The notes beneath the pieces were generated by a model. It was not told the origin of the DNA, searched no databases, and worked only from the letters and a program-made list of their open reading frames with translations. Both the position numbers and the translations under genes were made by a program. Positions 22,956 to 35,497 of a stretch of 64,000 nucleotides of DNA are shown here, in pieces. How positions within the stretch are numbered: position 1 is the first letter of the stretch; each line of letters opens with the position of its first letter. This DNA comes from Portunus trituberculatus (taxonomy: Eukaryota > Arthropoda > Malacostraca > Decapoda > Portunidae): the NCBI RefSeq assembly GCF_017591435.1, contig NC_059294.1, forward strand, positions 16,543,559 through 16,607,558. The letters run 5' to 3'.

Positions 22956-24503
22956 ACGCAACGGGGCGGGTGAGGTTGCATGGTAACATGGACCAGACTT
23001 GCAGCATACCTCTGTCACTAGATGAGCACTCAGCTCATGAGCGCACCTGTAAGATCCTTAGCCACTCTCTTGGCTTTCTTGGCAGGAGAAGATGCGATCG
23101 TCTCCCAGATGGCTGTCACGAAAACTTACCACCCAGTGAGATGGCAGTCTTAACCTGTACAGGAACACCGTCATGGTAGCTACCTGAACCCTGAAACCAT
23201 AAGCATTCAGCACTGGGGAATGGGAAGACCTGTACCCACTGGCGACCCCTCACCGACCGACTTGTCTCACCAGCGTGAGCTCTCTGTTGCGGGGGGGTGG
23301 GGGCGACGTGACCACAGTCACCAGTGGGGAGCTGCAACGAAAGATAGTTGGAACTGCCTCCTCAACTACCTCTTCCACAACCCTCTGAGGGTGGCTGGCT
23401 TGTTAACACCTGCCATACCATGAAACTTAGTGAACTGAGACATCATATTCAGCATATGAGACATCTGTGTGGAAATCCTGGGCAGGAGGCCCTACCTGAG
23501 GCCGACGGCCCTGTCCATGCTGGAAGGTGACGAAACCACAGAATCATCTAGAACCACCTCCTACCTCGGAATCCACAACCCCGGTAGAGCATGACAGTGT
23601 AATGCAGAAGAACGCTTCTTGCTGTAAGACTTGCGTTTAGCCTCCAGTTGACATTGGTGTTTGCAAGCCTTTAGCAGCGTCTGTTGTCCCATGTCTGACA
23701 CTCCTCACACCTGTCCCAGAGCAGAACAGGCACTTCACACAGAGATTATGGGGGTCAGAGAAGCACAACTTATCTGCCTGTTGCAATCCTTGCCCTTGCA
23801 GTCCTGCATGTATGCTGGGGGAGGAAGGATCCACCCATGACAGACATGCTGCACCAAAAGGCGGTTAGTAGGGCGCCAGGGTCAGAGGTCCAGTCCTCAC
23901 GACCAGAAAAAGCAAATGGAGTGGTTGCTGAGCAGGTAGTGGGGGTGGGTGAAGGAAGGGATGAGGCTTCCCATTTTCATGAACCCTACCTCCTCTTCCT
24001 CCACTATGAGGAAGTTTAGGGGTTCTTATATATTCTGCATCAGAGAGAGAGTCCAACTCTCTTCTTAGTCATGTGAAACAGGGTGTGCAACAAAATAATT
24101 TTAAGTGTTTCATAAAGTTGAGTGTTAATGTTTCCTGCCATCTTCTATATTTCTGCCATTTGCCTCCTCCTCTGCCACCACTTTCGCAGAGACATCACCT
24201 CACTCGAAAGGTAAGGTTCCACATTTTTATCATTTTCATTATTATTATTTTCATTTATTATTGCTGCCTCATGTTCTATTATCTACTTCATTTACAGGTA
24301 TTAATGGTTAAGTTAGGTATACTGAATGATTTAAATGTATTTGGCTCTTATTTCATTCTGATTTTACCCTTATTACTATAAAATTTAATGTGGTGTTTTC
24401 GTAGAGCTTGGAACAAATTAGGCACATGTAAATGCAACTCACTATCTGAAAAATCGTGATCGATAGCCACTCGAACAATTTATTTGATCTAGAGATACCA
24501 CTG
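22956..24503 (-). repeat. Copy B (inverted) of the triplication
   Basis: Reverse complement of A 20932-22599 and C 24570-26220. It is about 100-120 bp shorter than either because of many small deletions, often at CG or homopolymer sites. The concentration of indels in the inverted copy is unusual. Confidence 0.85.

Positions 24504-24507
<4 letters not shown>

Positions 24508-24567
<60 letters not shown>
24508..24567. repeat. (TA)n tract at the centre of the B-C palindrome
   Basis: Both sides read outward into the same cagtggtatctctagatac terminus. Confidence 0.95.
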
Positions 24568-24569
<2 letters not shown>

Positions 24570-24987
24570 CAGTGGTATCTCTAGATACGAAATAAATTGC
24601 CCGGAGTGGCTATCGATCATGATTTTTTCGTATAGTGAGTTGCATTTTACATGTAAATCGCCTAATTTGTTCCAAGCTCACGAAAACACCACATTAAATT
24701 TTATAGTAATATAATAAGGGTAAAATCAGAATGAAATAAGAGCCAAATACATTTAAATCATTCAGTATACCTAACTTAACCATTAATACCTGTAAATGAA
24801 GTAGATAATAGAACATGAGGCAGCAATAATAAATGAAAATAATAATACGAAAATGATACAAAATGTGGAACCTTACCTTCGAGTGAGGTGATGTCTGAAA
24901 GCAAAGTGGCGGCAGAGGAGGAGGCCAAATGGCAGAAAATATAGAAGATGGCAGGAAACATTAACACTCAACTTTATGAAACACTTA

Positions 24988-25199
24988 AAATTATTTTGTT
25001 GCACACCCCTGTTTCACATGACTAAGAAGAGAGTTGGACTCTCTCTTTCTGATGCAGAATATATAAGAACCCCCTAAAACTTCCTCATAGTGGAGGAAGA
25101 GGAGGTAGGGTTCATAGAAAATGGGAAGCCCTCATACCCCCCTTCCTTCACCCACCCCCACTACCTGCTCAGCAACCACTCCATTGCTTTTTCTGCGTC
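24988..25199 (+). repeat. DIRS 5' inverted terminal repeat
   Basis: It contains tgtttcacatgac and ccctacctcctc-type blocks in the complement, and matches the reverse complement of 32370-32598. Confidence 0.8.
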
Positions 25200-25244
25200 C
25201 GTGAGGACTGGACCTCTGACCCTGGCGCTCCTACTAACCGCCTT

Positions 25245-26983
25245 TTGGTGCAGCATGTCTACTTTGTCATGGGCCGGCTGTGGATCCTTCCCCCCCAGCA
25301 TACATGCAGGACTTGCAAGGGCAAGGATTGCAACAGGCAGATAAGTTGTGCTTCTCTGGACCGCCATAATCTCTGTGTGAAGTGTAGGGGCCATGTTTCT
25401 GCTCTGGACAACAGGTGTGAGGAGTGTCAGACGTGGGACAACGAGATGCTGCTAAAGGCTTGCAAACACCAACGTCAACTGGAGGCTAAACGCAAGTCTT
25501 ACAGCAAGAAGCGTTCTTCTGCATTACACTCGTCATGCTCTTCCCCCGGGTTTGTGGATTCCGAGGTAAGAGGTGAAGTTCTAGATGATTCTGTGGTTTC
25601 GTCACCTTCCAGCATGGACCCAGAGCCATCAGCCTCTCAGGTATGGCCTCCTGCCCAGGATTTCCATACACAGATGTCTCATATGCTGAATATGATGTCT
25701 CAGTTCACTAACTTTCTTGGTATGGCTGGTGTTAATAAGCCTACCACCCTCAGAGAGGTTGTTAAAGAGGTAATTGAGGAGGCAGTTCCTAACTATCTTT
25801 CGGTTGCAGCTCCCCCACTGGTGACTGTGGTCACGTCCGGCGCCCCCACCCACCCCCGGCAACAGAGAGCTCACGCTGGTGAGACAAGTCGGGTTGGTCG
25901 GTGAGGGACGGTCGCCAGTGGGTTATACAGGTCTTCCCCATTCCCCTAGTGCTGAATGCTTATGGTTTCAGGGTTCAGGTAGCTACCATGACGGTGTTCC
26001 TGTACAGGTTAAGACTGCCATCTCACTGGGTGGTAAGTTTCGTGCGAATGACAGCCATCTGGGAGACGATATCGCATCTTCTCCTGCCAAGAAAGCCAAG
26101 AGAGTGGCTAAGGATCTTACAGGACGAATTAAGCGCTCATGAGCTGAGTGCTCATCTAGTGACAGAGGTATCGTTGCAAGTCTGGTCCATGTTACCATGC
26201 AACCTCACCCGCCCCGTTGCGACGGTTGACAGGCTTCAGCCACACCGCCAGCACGGGAGAGATCAGCTGAGGTGGCGGCGGTCCAAGTTAACCACGCTCC
26301 TCACTGTTCGGTAGATGGGCAAGCTTGCTGACTGTCATATGGGTTCCTGCCATAACATACGATCAGTGCCCACCTATTCCACCCTTCCAGCCTTGGAGGA
26401 AGGAAACTGGGCTGCCCAGAATTCAGTGGCTCCATGGCATCCCAACGTAGGTGAGTCGGTGCGCCCGCACCCTCTTGCCAGTCGCTTGGATGATGATGCA
26501 GACCCCTTGCATCAGACTTGCCACCTTCGGCACGCCACCCATGAAGACTTATACCAAACATCTGAAGAGGAGGAACAACACACGGTGAGTGAGCCCTCAG
26601 ACTTCTTAAAGCTGGCAAACTTTATCTATGACCAGTTTGGTGAGGCCAAAGGTGTTCGTGAGACACAATACGACCGTGCACCTGGGCCGGGACAGGAAGA
26701 CTTTGTGTTACCGCAAGAGAGAGACACCTCTATACCCTTTCGCTGGTCGTGCCCCTGGACGAATTCAGCCCGCCTCGTGGATCAGTGGGTTGCTGATCGC
26801 TTGCACGATGGCAACACAGCCGCCCTACCTTATACACGCAGGCGAAAGAGAAAGTGGTATGTGGTCAGTGATGATGACTCAAAGGGAAAGGGTGCTGTGG
26901 TTAACCCTTCCTCGCTCACTTCCTGCCCAGAAATGCATCAGATATCCGCCCTAATATGTCTGACACCGACTTACTCCACTTAG
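25245..26983 (+). pseudogene. DIRS gag, N-terminal and middle parts, frameshifted
   Basis: The frame at 25245-25904 (219 codons) has a cysteine-rich head (CRTCKGKDCN, CVKCRGHV, CEECQTWDNE) and a long Ser-rich middle. After a stop, the frame at 26315-26983 (222 codons) continues with LPALEEGNWAAQNSVAP and a C-terminal FIYDQFGEAKG, RLVDQWVADRL, RRRKRKWYVVSDDD. The intervening part reads in other frames. The third gag part resumes at 28544 after the composite insertion. Confidence 0.65.
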
Positions 26984-26999
26984 AGGAAGCAGTACATGG

Positions 27000-27759
27000 T
27001 AGTGATGTATCGGAGGTCAAATTTCGTGGCTCCGCGGAGGCGGAGGCGGAGGCGGAGGTCAGTTTCTCAAAAAATGCGGATGCGGATGTAGTTGCGGAGG
27101 TTATGGAATAGTTTTTTGCGGAGGCGGAGGCGGAGGCGGAGGTTGTTGCCTACACCTCCGCGGAGGCGGAGGCGGAGGCGGAGGCGGAACAGATTTTTTT
27201 TTTTACCCATTTACAGTACCGGTACTGCGTCGACAATAAACTCCTGTTACTCCTTTCCTCACTCAAATTTGGGTACAATAGGAGATAGTAATCAAGTTTT
27301 GGCAGTGTCAAATCTATAACTTAATAATTCGGATGCAGCAACCAATGAAAAGAGGAATCATACGTCTGGCAGTGTGCGAGATTAGCTGTGGGTGGGGTGC
27401 ATGAGATGAGAGCTGTATACGCGTATGTTTCACGTTCAGACGCGGTCAGAGAGGCCATATGTGCGTACTGCGTACTACAGTTGCATGTTACTGTTACGCC
27501 GTAATGAAACAAACATCTTACTATATTTTGGGGTGCAACTGTGTGCTGAAAAATACAGGTACCGGTAAACATCCGCGCCTCCGCAGTTTTAAATTGCGGA
27601 GGCGGAGGCGGAGGCGGAGGTCTCATTTTCTGAAAATGCGGAGGCGGAGGCGGAGGCGGAGGTCTCATTATCTGAAAATGCGGAGGCGGAGGCGGAGGTT
27701 AATAAAACGCGGAGGATCCGCGGAGGCGGAGGCGGAGGCGGATATCCGATACATCACTA
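27000..27759. mobile_element. hAT-like MITE filled with GCGGAG hexamer repeats
   Basis: The termini tagtgatgtatcgga and tccgatacatcacta are exact inverted repeats. The flanking 8-mers gtacatgg and gtacactc agree at only the first five positions, so the target duplication is doubtful. Inside are at least six blocks of the hexamer gcggag (near 27030, 27118, 27161, 27598, 27637, 27708), all in the same orientation, around an AT-rich centre. Confidence 0.6.
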
Positions 27760-28502
27760 GTACACTCAACTTCCCCTCTCCTCTACATTAAACACACTCG
27801 GTCTATCCTTCACTAAAAATCTAAACTGGAAATTTCACATCTCTACTCTTGCTAAATCAGCTTCCAAGAAGTTAGGTGTCCTATGGCGTCTTCGTCCATT
27901 TTTCTCTCCCTCCCAGCTGCTTGCTCTGTACAAGGGCCTTATCCGCCCGTGTATGGAGTATGGCTCTCATGTCTGGGGATCCACACACAGCTTTACTAAA
28001 CAAGGTGGAATCTAAAGCTTTTCGTCTTATCAACTCTTCTCCTCTAACTGACTGTCTTGATTCTTTAAGTCACCGCCGCAATGTTGCATCTTTATCTGTC
28101 TTCACCGCTGTTTTCATGCTGTCTGCTCTTCTGAACTTGCTAACTGCATGCCTTCCCCTCCTGCGGCCTCGCTGCACAAGACTCTCTACTTCTTCTCATC
28201 CCTATTCTGTCCATCTTCCTAATGCAAGAGTTAACCAGTATCTTCACTCCTTCATTCCCTACACTGGTAAACTCTGGAACTCTCTACCTGTGTCTGTATT
28301 TCCACCTGCCTATGACTTAAACTCTTTCAAAAGAGGAGTGTCAAGACACCTCTTACGTTAACTGGACCCTCCTTTAGATTTTTATTTTTCTCTTCTACTT
28401 TTCTTTAACAGGGCCTGGCAACCAGCGGGATTTTTTTTTTTTTTCCAACACTGTGTTTGCCCTTGGCCAGTGCCCTTGTAATGTAAAAAAAAAAAAAAAA
28501 AA
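27760..28502 (+). mobile_element. Jockey-like LINE, 5'-truncated
   Basis: It encodes the ORF2 end (ALYKGLIRPCMEYGSHVWG in one frame, then VESKAFRLINSSPLTDCL, HRRNVASLSVF, ARVNQYLHSFIPYTGKLWNS and RGVSRHLLR) and ends in a ~20-bp A-run. The sequence acatgg at 26994-26999 and 28503-28508 looks like the target duplication of the whole 27000-28502 insert. Confidence 0.8.
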
Positions 28503-28543
28503 ACATGGCATAAGAGAAGTGCAGAACTTCCAGTTCTGGATTT

Positions 28544-28954
28544 TTGGGGTCAGTCTCAAGACTGGTTAAACTGGGAGCTTCTGTACCTAATAAGGATACC
28601 TTGATGGCACAAGCAGTCTCTAGCATGCAACAGGCTATGCAGACTGCTTCGAAAGAGACCACTACAGTTTTGGCTAACCTATTGACCTTCAGGAGACAAG
28701 CTGTGTTGAGGAATCTCCCCTCTTCATTCTCCATTTCGGATAAACGTATCCTCATGCAGTCACCAGTGGACTCGGCTTTCCTGTTTGAGAAAGACAAGGT
28801 GAACCAGGCTAGGAAGAATGCTGATGCCTTCTCTACCAAATCCTTTCACGAAGTTGCTGCTGCAGCACTCAAGAAGAAGCCTTGGCAGGTTGAGTCACCC
28901 CTGGTCAGACCTCTGGCAACTAAACCCTTTACGTCTGGGTACAGGCAACCATGA
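28544..28954 (+). CDS. DIRS gag C-terminal part
   Basis: 136 codons, with VKLGASVPNKDTLMAQAV, ANLLTFRRQAVLRNLPSS and a C-terminal proline/lysine segment leading to the pol start. It sits immediately upstream of the RT frame and overlaps it by four bases (ATGA-type junction at 28951-28954). Similar segments precede RT in other DIRS elements. Confidence 0.6.
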   Translation: MGSVSRLVKLGASVPNKDTLMAQAVSSMQQAMQTASKETTTVLANLLTFRRQAVLRNLPSSFSISDKRILMQSPVDSAFLFEKDKVNQARKNADAFSTKSFHEVAAAALKKKPWQVESPLVRPLATKPFTSGYRQP

Positions 28955-30215
28955 ATTCTCCCAACACGGTGAAAGGCAAGGCTTTAGAACAGGAGATACA
29001 ATCCCTTATACAAAAAGGGGCGATAGAACAGGCAACCGCTGGCCTAGGGTTCTACAGCAGAGTCTTTGTGGTGCCCAAACTTACAGGCGGGTTTTGCCCC
29101 ATTATCGATCTCTCCACCCTCAACCAGTACATGTGCAAAACCAGATTCCGGATGGAGACAAGTGTATCGGTGTTGTCGGCCATCCGAAAGGAGGACTGGA
29201 TACTGTCAGTTGACTTGTGGGATGCCTACCTCCAGATTCCCATCCATCAGGGGAGCAGGAAGTACCTTCGATTCACCTGGCGGGGGCAAGTTTTTCAGTT
29301 TAGAACTCTCTGCTTTGGACTGTCGATGGCACCTCAGGTCTTCACGAGAGTGATGGCTCTGGTTTCAGCAGATTTACACCAACAAGGGATTCGTTTGATC
29401 CGCTACTTGGATGTCTGGTTACTTCTCTCCACCACCAGTCAGGGAGCAATGAGGTCAAGGGAGATGCTCCTAGATTTGTGCGACACACTCAATATCTGGA
29501 TAAATTGGGAGAAGTCAGATCTCGAACCCAAACAGGTCATAACCTTTTTAGGAATGGACATCCATCCAACGATTTTGAAGGTTTTTCCCAGCACAAAGAC
29601 GGATTCTCAATTTGCTGGAGTCTATATGATGTTTCAAGACTCAGCCACAACCCTCAGCACAAGCATGGCTAGTACTTCTTGGCTACCTCTCGTTGCTATC
29701 ACAACTAGTTCTAGGAGGACGACGCAGGATGAGGAGCCTCAAGTTTCAGCTTGCCAATCACTGGGACAGGAGGGACAGCAGCTCCCATCAGGTACCTACG
29801 TCTCGGGAGGTTCTAGACGACCTTCAGTGGTGGTCAGACCCTGCGAACTACTTCTGTTCACGGATGCTGGGTAGCATCTATTCTGGACGACGAGGCATGT
29901 GGCATTTGGTCACGTCTCGAACAACAATAGCACACAACTCTCTTGGAGCTGAGAGCGATACGTTTTGGGCTTCAGGCATTCGAGGATGTATTGCAAGGAC
30001 GAACGGTAGCAGTCCTGTCAGACAACACCACAGCTGTGTCGTACGTCAAGAAAGCAGGAGGGACACGGTCAGCCAAGCTCAACCACGAAGCCCAACTGAC
30101 CTTGCAGTGGGCGGAGGACAATGCAGTGACCCTTCTTACTCAGTTCGTGAGAGGGGAGAGCAATGTGGTAGCGGACTGTCTCAGTAGGAGGAACCTGGTA
30201 ATTTCCACAGAGTGA
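28951..30215 (+). pseudogene. DIRS reverse transcriptase and RNase H, defective
   Basis: The frame 28951-29600 shows the RT order: VVPKLTGGFCPIIDLSTLN, LSVDLWDAYLQIPI, FRTLCFGLSMAPQVFTRVM, then RYLDVWLLL. The active-site box is YLDV rather than the usual YLDD, so the second catalytic Asp is missing. After frame changes around 29600-29940, the RNase H part reads ELRAIRFGLQAFED, VLSDNTTAVSYVKKAGG and ESNVVADCLSR to 30215. Confidence 0.85.
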
Positions 30216-31062
30216 ATGCTGCATCAGCAGGTGTGCGACAACCTGTGGAGACTCTGGGGTTGTCCGATGGCGGACTTGTTCGCCACATGGATGAATTACA
30301 GACTAGCCAATTTCGTCTCACCATTTCCCGACCCAATGGCGATAGCAATGGATGCCTTTCTCTTTCCTTGGGAACACAAGGAACTGTATGCGTTTCCCCC
30401 TTTCCACGTCATCAGGAAGGTGATAAACAAGCTCCGCAGTTCAGAGGGAGTCATGCTTACACTATAGTCTGTTCACCTAAGTCTGAGCCGTGAAGCCGAG
30501 CCTCATTTGAAAGGAGGCCGCTGATTGGCTGACCCCCTCTCTCACTCACCTTGTGTTGAAAGATGTCGCGAAAAGTTTTCCACTTCAACTCGCTAAAACT
30601 TCTTTATAGTTGCTTATTAATTGTTTTTCCCCGAGTATCAAAGCTTCTGCATTTACTGTTAAGTGTAACGGTACCAACAGAAACTGTCTGTTATGTGTAT
30701 AAGATGAGATATAACGAATAAAACAAAAGCATGTACCACAAATCATTCATGAAGCAGCCTTTCAACACAACGTGAGTGAGAGAGGGGGCCAGCCAATCAG
30801 CGGCCTCCTTTCAAATGAGGCTTGGCTTCATGGCTCAGACTAAAGTGAACAGACTATAGTGGCCCTGTTCTGGCCTCAGAGGGAATGGTTTATGGATCTA
30901 GTGGAACTCTCCATCGACATGCCAAGGAAGCTCCCCATCAGGAAGGACCTACTACGTCAACCTCACTTCCACAGGTTTCACCATGATCTCCACGTGCTGC
31001 AGCTAATAGGGTGGAGATTATTGAGCGACTTCTCCAGTACAGAGGATATTCCAGGAGAGTGA
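30216..31062 (+). pseudogene. DIRS RT/RH C-terminal extension, split by a MITE
   Basis: The frame from 30216 (LWGCPMADLFATWMN, FPDPMAIAMDAFLFPW, GVMLTL) is cut at 30464 by the MITE and resumes at 30859 (ALFWPQREWFMDLVEL, RQPHFHRFHHDLHVLQL). Such a segment between RNase H and the recombinase is usual in DIRS. Confidence 0.75.
30465..30856. mobile_element. TA-target MITE inside the DIRS pol
   Basis: TIRs tagtctgttcac and gtgaacagacta extend inward for ~90 bp of near-complementary sequence. TA duplications are at 30463-30464 and 30857-30858. Removing it restores the pol frame. Confidence 0.85.
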
Positions 31063-32059
31063 TGAAGGCAGTGGCAAAGGCTAGACGACCTTCCACTACT
31101 TTGAATTACCAACATAAGTGGAAGAGGTTTCGGCAATGGTGTCACAACACAGGCCGTTCAGTCTCCTGCCCCTCCAGCCAGAAGCTCGCAGACTTTCTCC
31201 TGTACTTACACGAGTCTTGTCACCTTTCTGCCTCAACTATTAAAGGCTTTAAAGCCATGCTGAATAGTGTTTTCTCCGTAAAGGGCTTCAACCTGACAGA
31301 GGACCCAGTTTTGAAGAACCTTATTAAATCCTTTGAAACACAAGTTCCAAAAAGGGTAGTAAGACCGCCACCATGGAACCTGGATGTAGTGCTAAAGGCA
31401 CTGTCGCTGGCTTCCTTCGAACCTCTCTGAGCCTCTTCGTTCAGAGATCTTATGAAGAAGACTCTTTTCCTTGTCGCGCTAGCATCAGCTAAGAGGATCG
31501 GTGAGTTACAAGCCTTGTCATACAAGCTTACTCAGCAAGGCAAAGACATCATCCTGTCTTATCTCCCAGAATTTGTCGCAACGACAGAAACATCCAGCAA
31601 TCCTCTTCCTAGGGAATTCAGGATAAAAAATTTGGCAGTGCCGTGTGCCCTGATGATGAAGAACGCCTTCTGTTCCCAGTTTGGGCTCTGCTTATCTCTA
31701 GGGAAAGGATGGGAAACGTGGCAAGAAGACCTAGAAACCTCTTTGTCTCTTCTGCAGACAAATCCAAACCACTTTCAAAGAATGCTTTGGCCTATCTCCT
31801 GAGAGAAACTATTCTGCAGGCCCACCGCTTACTGCCCGAGAACCTACTGATGCCTCTGAGAGTGAGGGCACATGATATTCGAGGGATTGCCACCTCCCTT
31901 AATTTATGGAGGAATAAATCAGTGGAGGCTGTTCTCAATGCAGCTTCCTGGAGGACACCTTCTGTCTTTGCAAAACATTATCTTCACGACTTCAAGCGTT
32001 CAGATGGGGACACCTTTTCTCTCGACCCGATAGTCGCAGCAGGTGGCATTGTGACATGA
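31011..32059 (+). pseudogene. DIRS tyrosine recombinase, frameshifted
   Basis: The frame 31011-31430 carries the SAM-like N-terminal domain (RPSTTLNYQHKWKRFRQWC, LADFLLYLHESCHLSASTI). The catalytic part follows in two further frames: SAKRIGELQALS (first Arg), RVRAHDIRGIATS (His-x-x-Arg) and VFAKHYLHD (Tyr nucleophile). All canonical catalytic residues are therefore present, though the frame breaks near 31430 and 31640. It starts overlapping the preceding frame. Confidence 0.85.
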
Positions 32060-32230
32060 GCACTATCTTAAGGCAGCATGCTATGCCTCACTATGCTTCA
32101 CCAGAGCTTTGTGGGGGAGAGCACACTGCCTTAGCCTTGCCTTGCTCCTCTTCCTTTGCTCCAAGTCTGGATGTAAGTACTGAGGCAATTGTTATTTTTG
32201 GGGGTCTCGGTTATACATGCACCCACCACC

Positions 32231-32333
32231 TTTTAATGTGGGAATCTTCCTAGTCATGTGAAACAGGGGTGTGCAACAAATTATTTTTCAAGTATAAAGA
32301 ATATTTTTGCACACTTACCTGTTTCACATGACA
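32231..32333. repeat. DIRS internal complementary region
   Basis: It reads as complements of the two element extremities head to head: gtgaaacaggggtgtgcaac matches the left end and gcacacttacctgtttcac matches the right end. In known DIRS elements this region templates circle closure. Confidence 0.75.
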
Positions 32334-32369
32334 CACACCCACCCTCCTCCCCTCTGCATGTTCCGTTCG

Positions 32370-32598
32370 CAGAAAGCAATGGAGTGGTTGCTGAGCAGGT
32401 AGTGGGGGTGGGTGGAGGAATGGGGTATGAGGGCTTCCCATTTTCTATGAACCCTACCTCCTCTTCTTCCACTATGAGGAAGTTTTAGGGGGTTCTTATA
32501 TATTCTGCATCAGGGAAAGAGAGAGTCCACCTCTCTTCCTAGTCATGTGAAACAGGTAAGTGTGCAAAAATATTTTTCATACTTGAAAAATAATTTTT
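32370..32598 (-). repeat. DIRS 3' inverted terminal repeat
   Basis: Inverted copy of 24988-25199; the outer end carries the catgtgaaacagg block and an A/T-rich tail. Confidence 0.8.
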
Positions 32599-32754
32599 GT
32601 TTTTTTCTGTTTCTAAATTTCATCAATTAATGTTTAACCTTACGAGATGCTTAAAATTAATATTTCTTTTTTAGTTTCTAATTTTCATCAGATTCTTCTT
32701 CCCTTCTCTGTTTTTTCGGATCACTTTGACCTTCACCTTGACGCACTAATGGCC

Positions 32755-33650
32755 TCTTTCAAAAGGGTTGTGGTCAAGACGGCCCCTGACCATGACGGCT
32801 TCCCACAATGGCCCTCCCCAATGGCTCCATGTTTACCACGACGACCTCGTTTTTTTTTTTTTTTTTTTTTTACCTGTAAGATGGTTTGAAATTATACTTG
32901 TTAATACAACATCTTATACTAAGACAGATTGTATTAACAAATCAGTTGCTCACCACTCCCCCACCCTTATCCCCTCCTTCCTCACCCAGTAATAGGTGCT
33001 GTACCACGTAGTACGTACGTGAGTACTTACTTTTAATCACTGCAATAATCTTATCGTGTAGTGTTTATCAGTAAATTGCTTACTTGTTAATACAATCTGT
33101 CTTAAAATGTAAGATACTGAAACATTCCACAGATTGCAAAACATAACATTAAAACATTCGATATTTAGCCAAATGGCACCTCCAGCTGCTGCAGCAACCC
33201 AACAAGTCATCGTCGCCTAATAAAAAAAACACAATGGACTATCGTGTGCCTCTCTGAAATTTTAAGATCATCTTATGGGTAAACAAAACCTTAAAATGCA
33301 TATTTGTATATAACATTTTCTGCTTAGAAATGCATGTTCTCTCACCTCTTTCAATCTTTACAGAAAGTCGTGTTACATCCTGTATACATATATGCACTAT
33401 ATGCGCAGAGTACACCGGTGTACCAATACGTTACTACAAAACACTATCTCAGGAATGCTGAGTTTCCATCCGCGGTTAACGTGTCAACATAATGAAAGAA
33501 ATAAGAGGACAATAACCCAAAATTTGGTGTGGGGTCATCATGGTAAACATGGGGCCGTTAGGGTAAACATATGAGGCCATCATGGTAAAAATGGGACCAT
33601 TGGGGAGGGCCGTCATGGTCAGGTGCTGTCTTGACCAGGAAACCTTTCAA
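32755..33650. mobile_element. MITE with ~100-bp imperfect inverted termini
   Basis: The left arm (32755-32850: caaaagggttgtggtcaaga, then ccctgaccatgacgg) pairs with the right arm (33540-33650: ccgtcatggtcagg, then cttgaccaggaaac). A second inverted pair lies inside (32897-32945 and 33080-33118, built on cttgttaatacaa and agacagattgtattaac). A T-run occupies 32849-32870. No coding potential was recognised. Confidence 0.55.
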
Positions 33651-33911
33651 AAATAACGATCCCAGGAACTTTGTTTCTGCCTATTTTTCAATATGTTCCT
33701 GAAATGACTCAGGCAAATATCATTAAAATGTGCAAGAAGACAACTTGTGTGGCGGGAATTTTAAAATTTTCTGTACGCTGGAATTTCAAGTTTTGTTTTG
33801 TATCTTTCGTATGCTGAGTAATTTTTTTTAACATGACGCGAAAAAATCTTCGCATATCATTTTGTAAAATTAAATTTTTGTATACAGAAGCTTTCGTATC
33901 TCGAGGTACCA

Positions 33912-35497
<1,586 letters not shown>

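Larger units (their letters stand above)
24988..32598 (+). mobile_element. DIRS-type tyrosine-recombinase retrotransposon
   Basis: It has the DIRS hallmarks: inverted terminal repeats (24988-25199 and 32370-32598), an internal complementary region near the 3' end (32231-32333) that joins complements of both extremities, and gag, RT-RNase H and tyrosine recombinase frames in that order. No integrase or target duplication is seen, as expected. Two insertions interrupt it: a hexamer-repeat/LINE composite (27000-28502) and a TA-target MITE (30465-30856). Several frameshifts and an altered RT active site make this copy defective. Confidence 0.88.
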
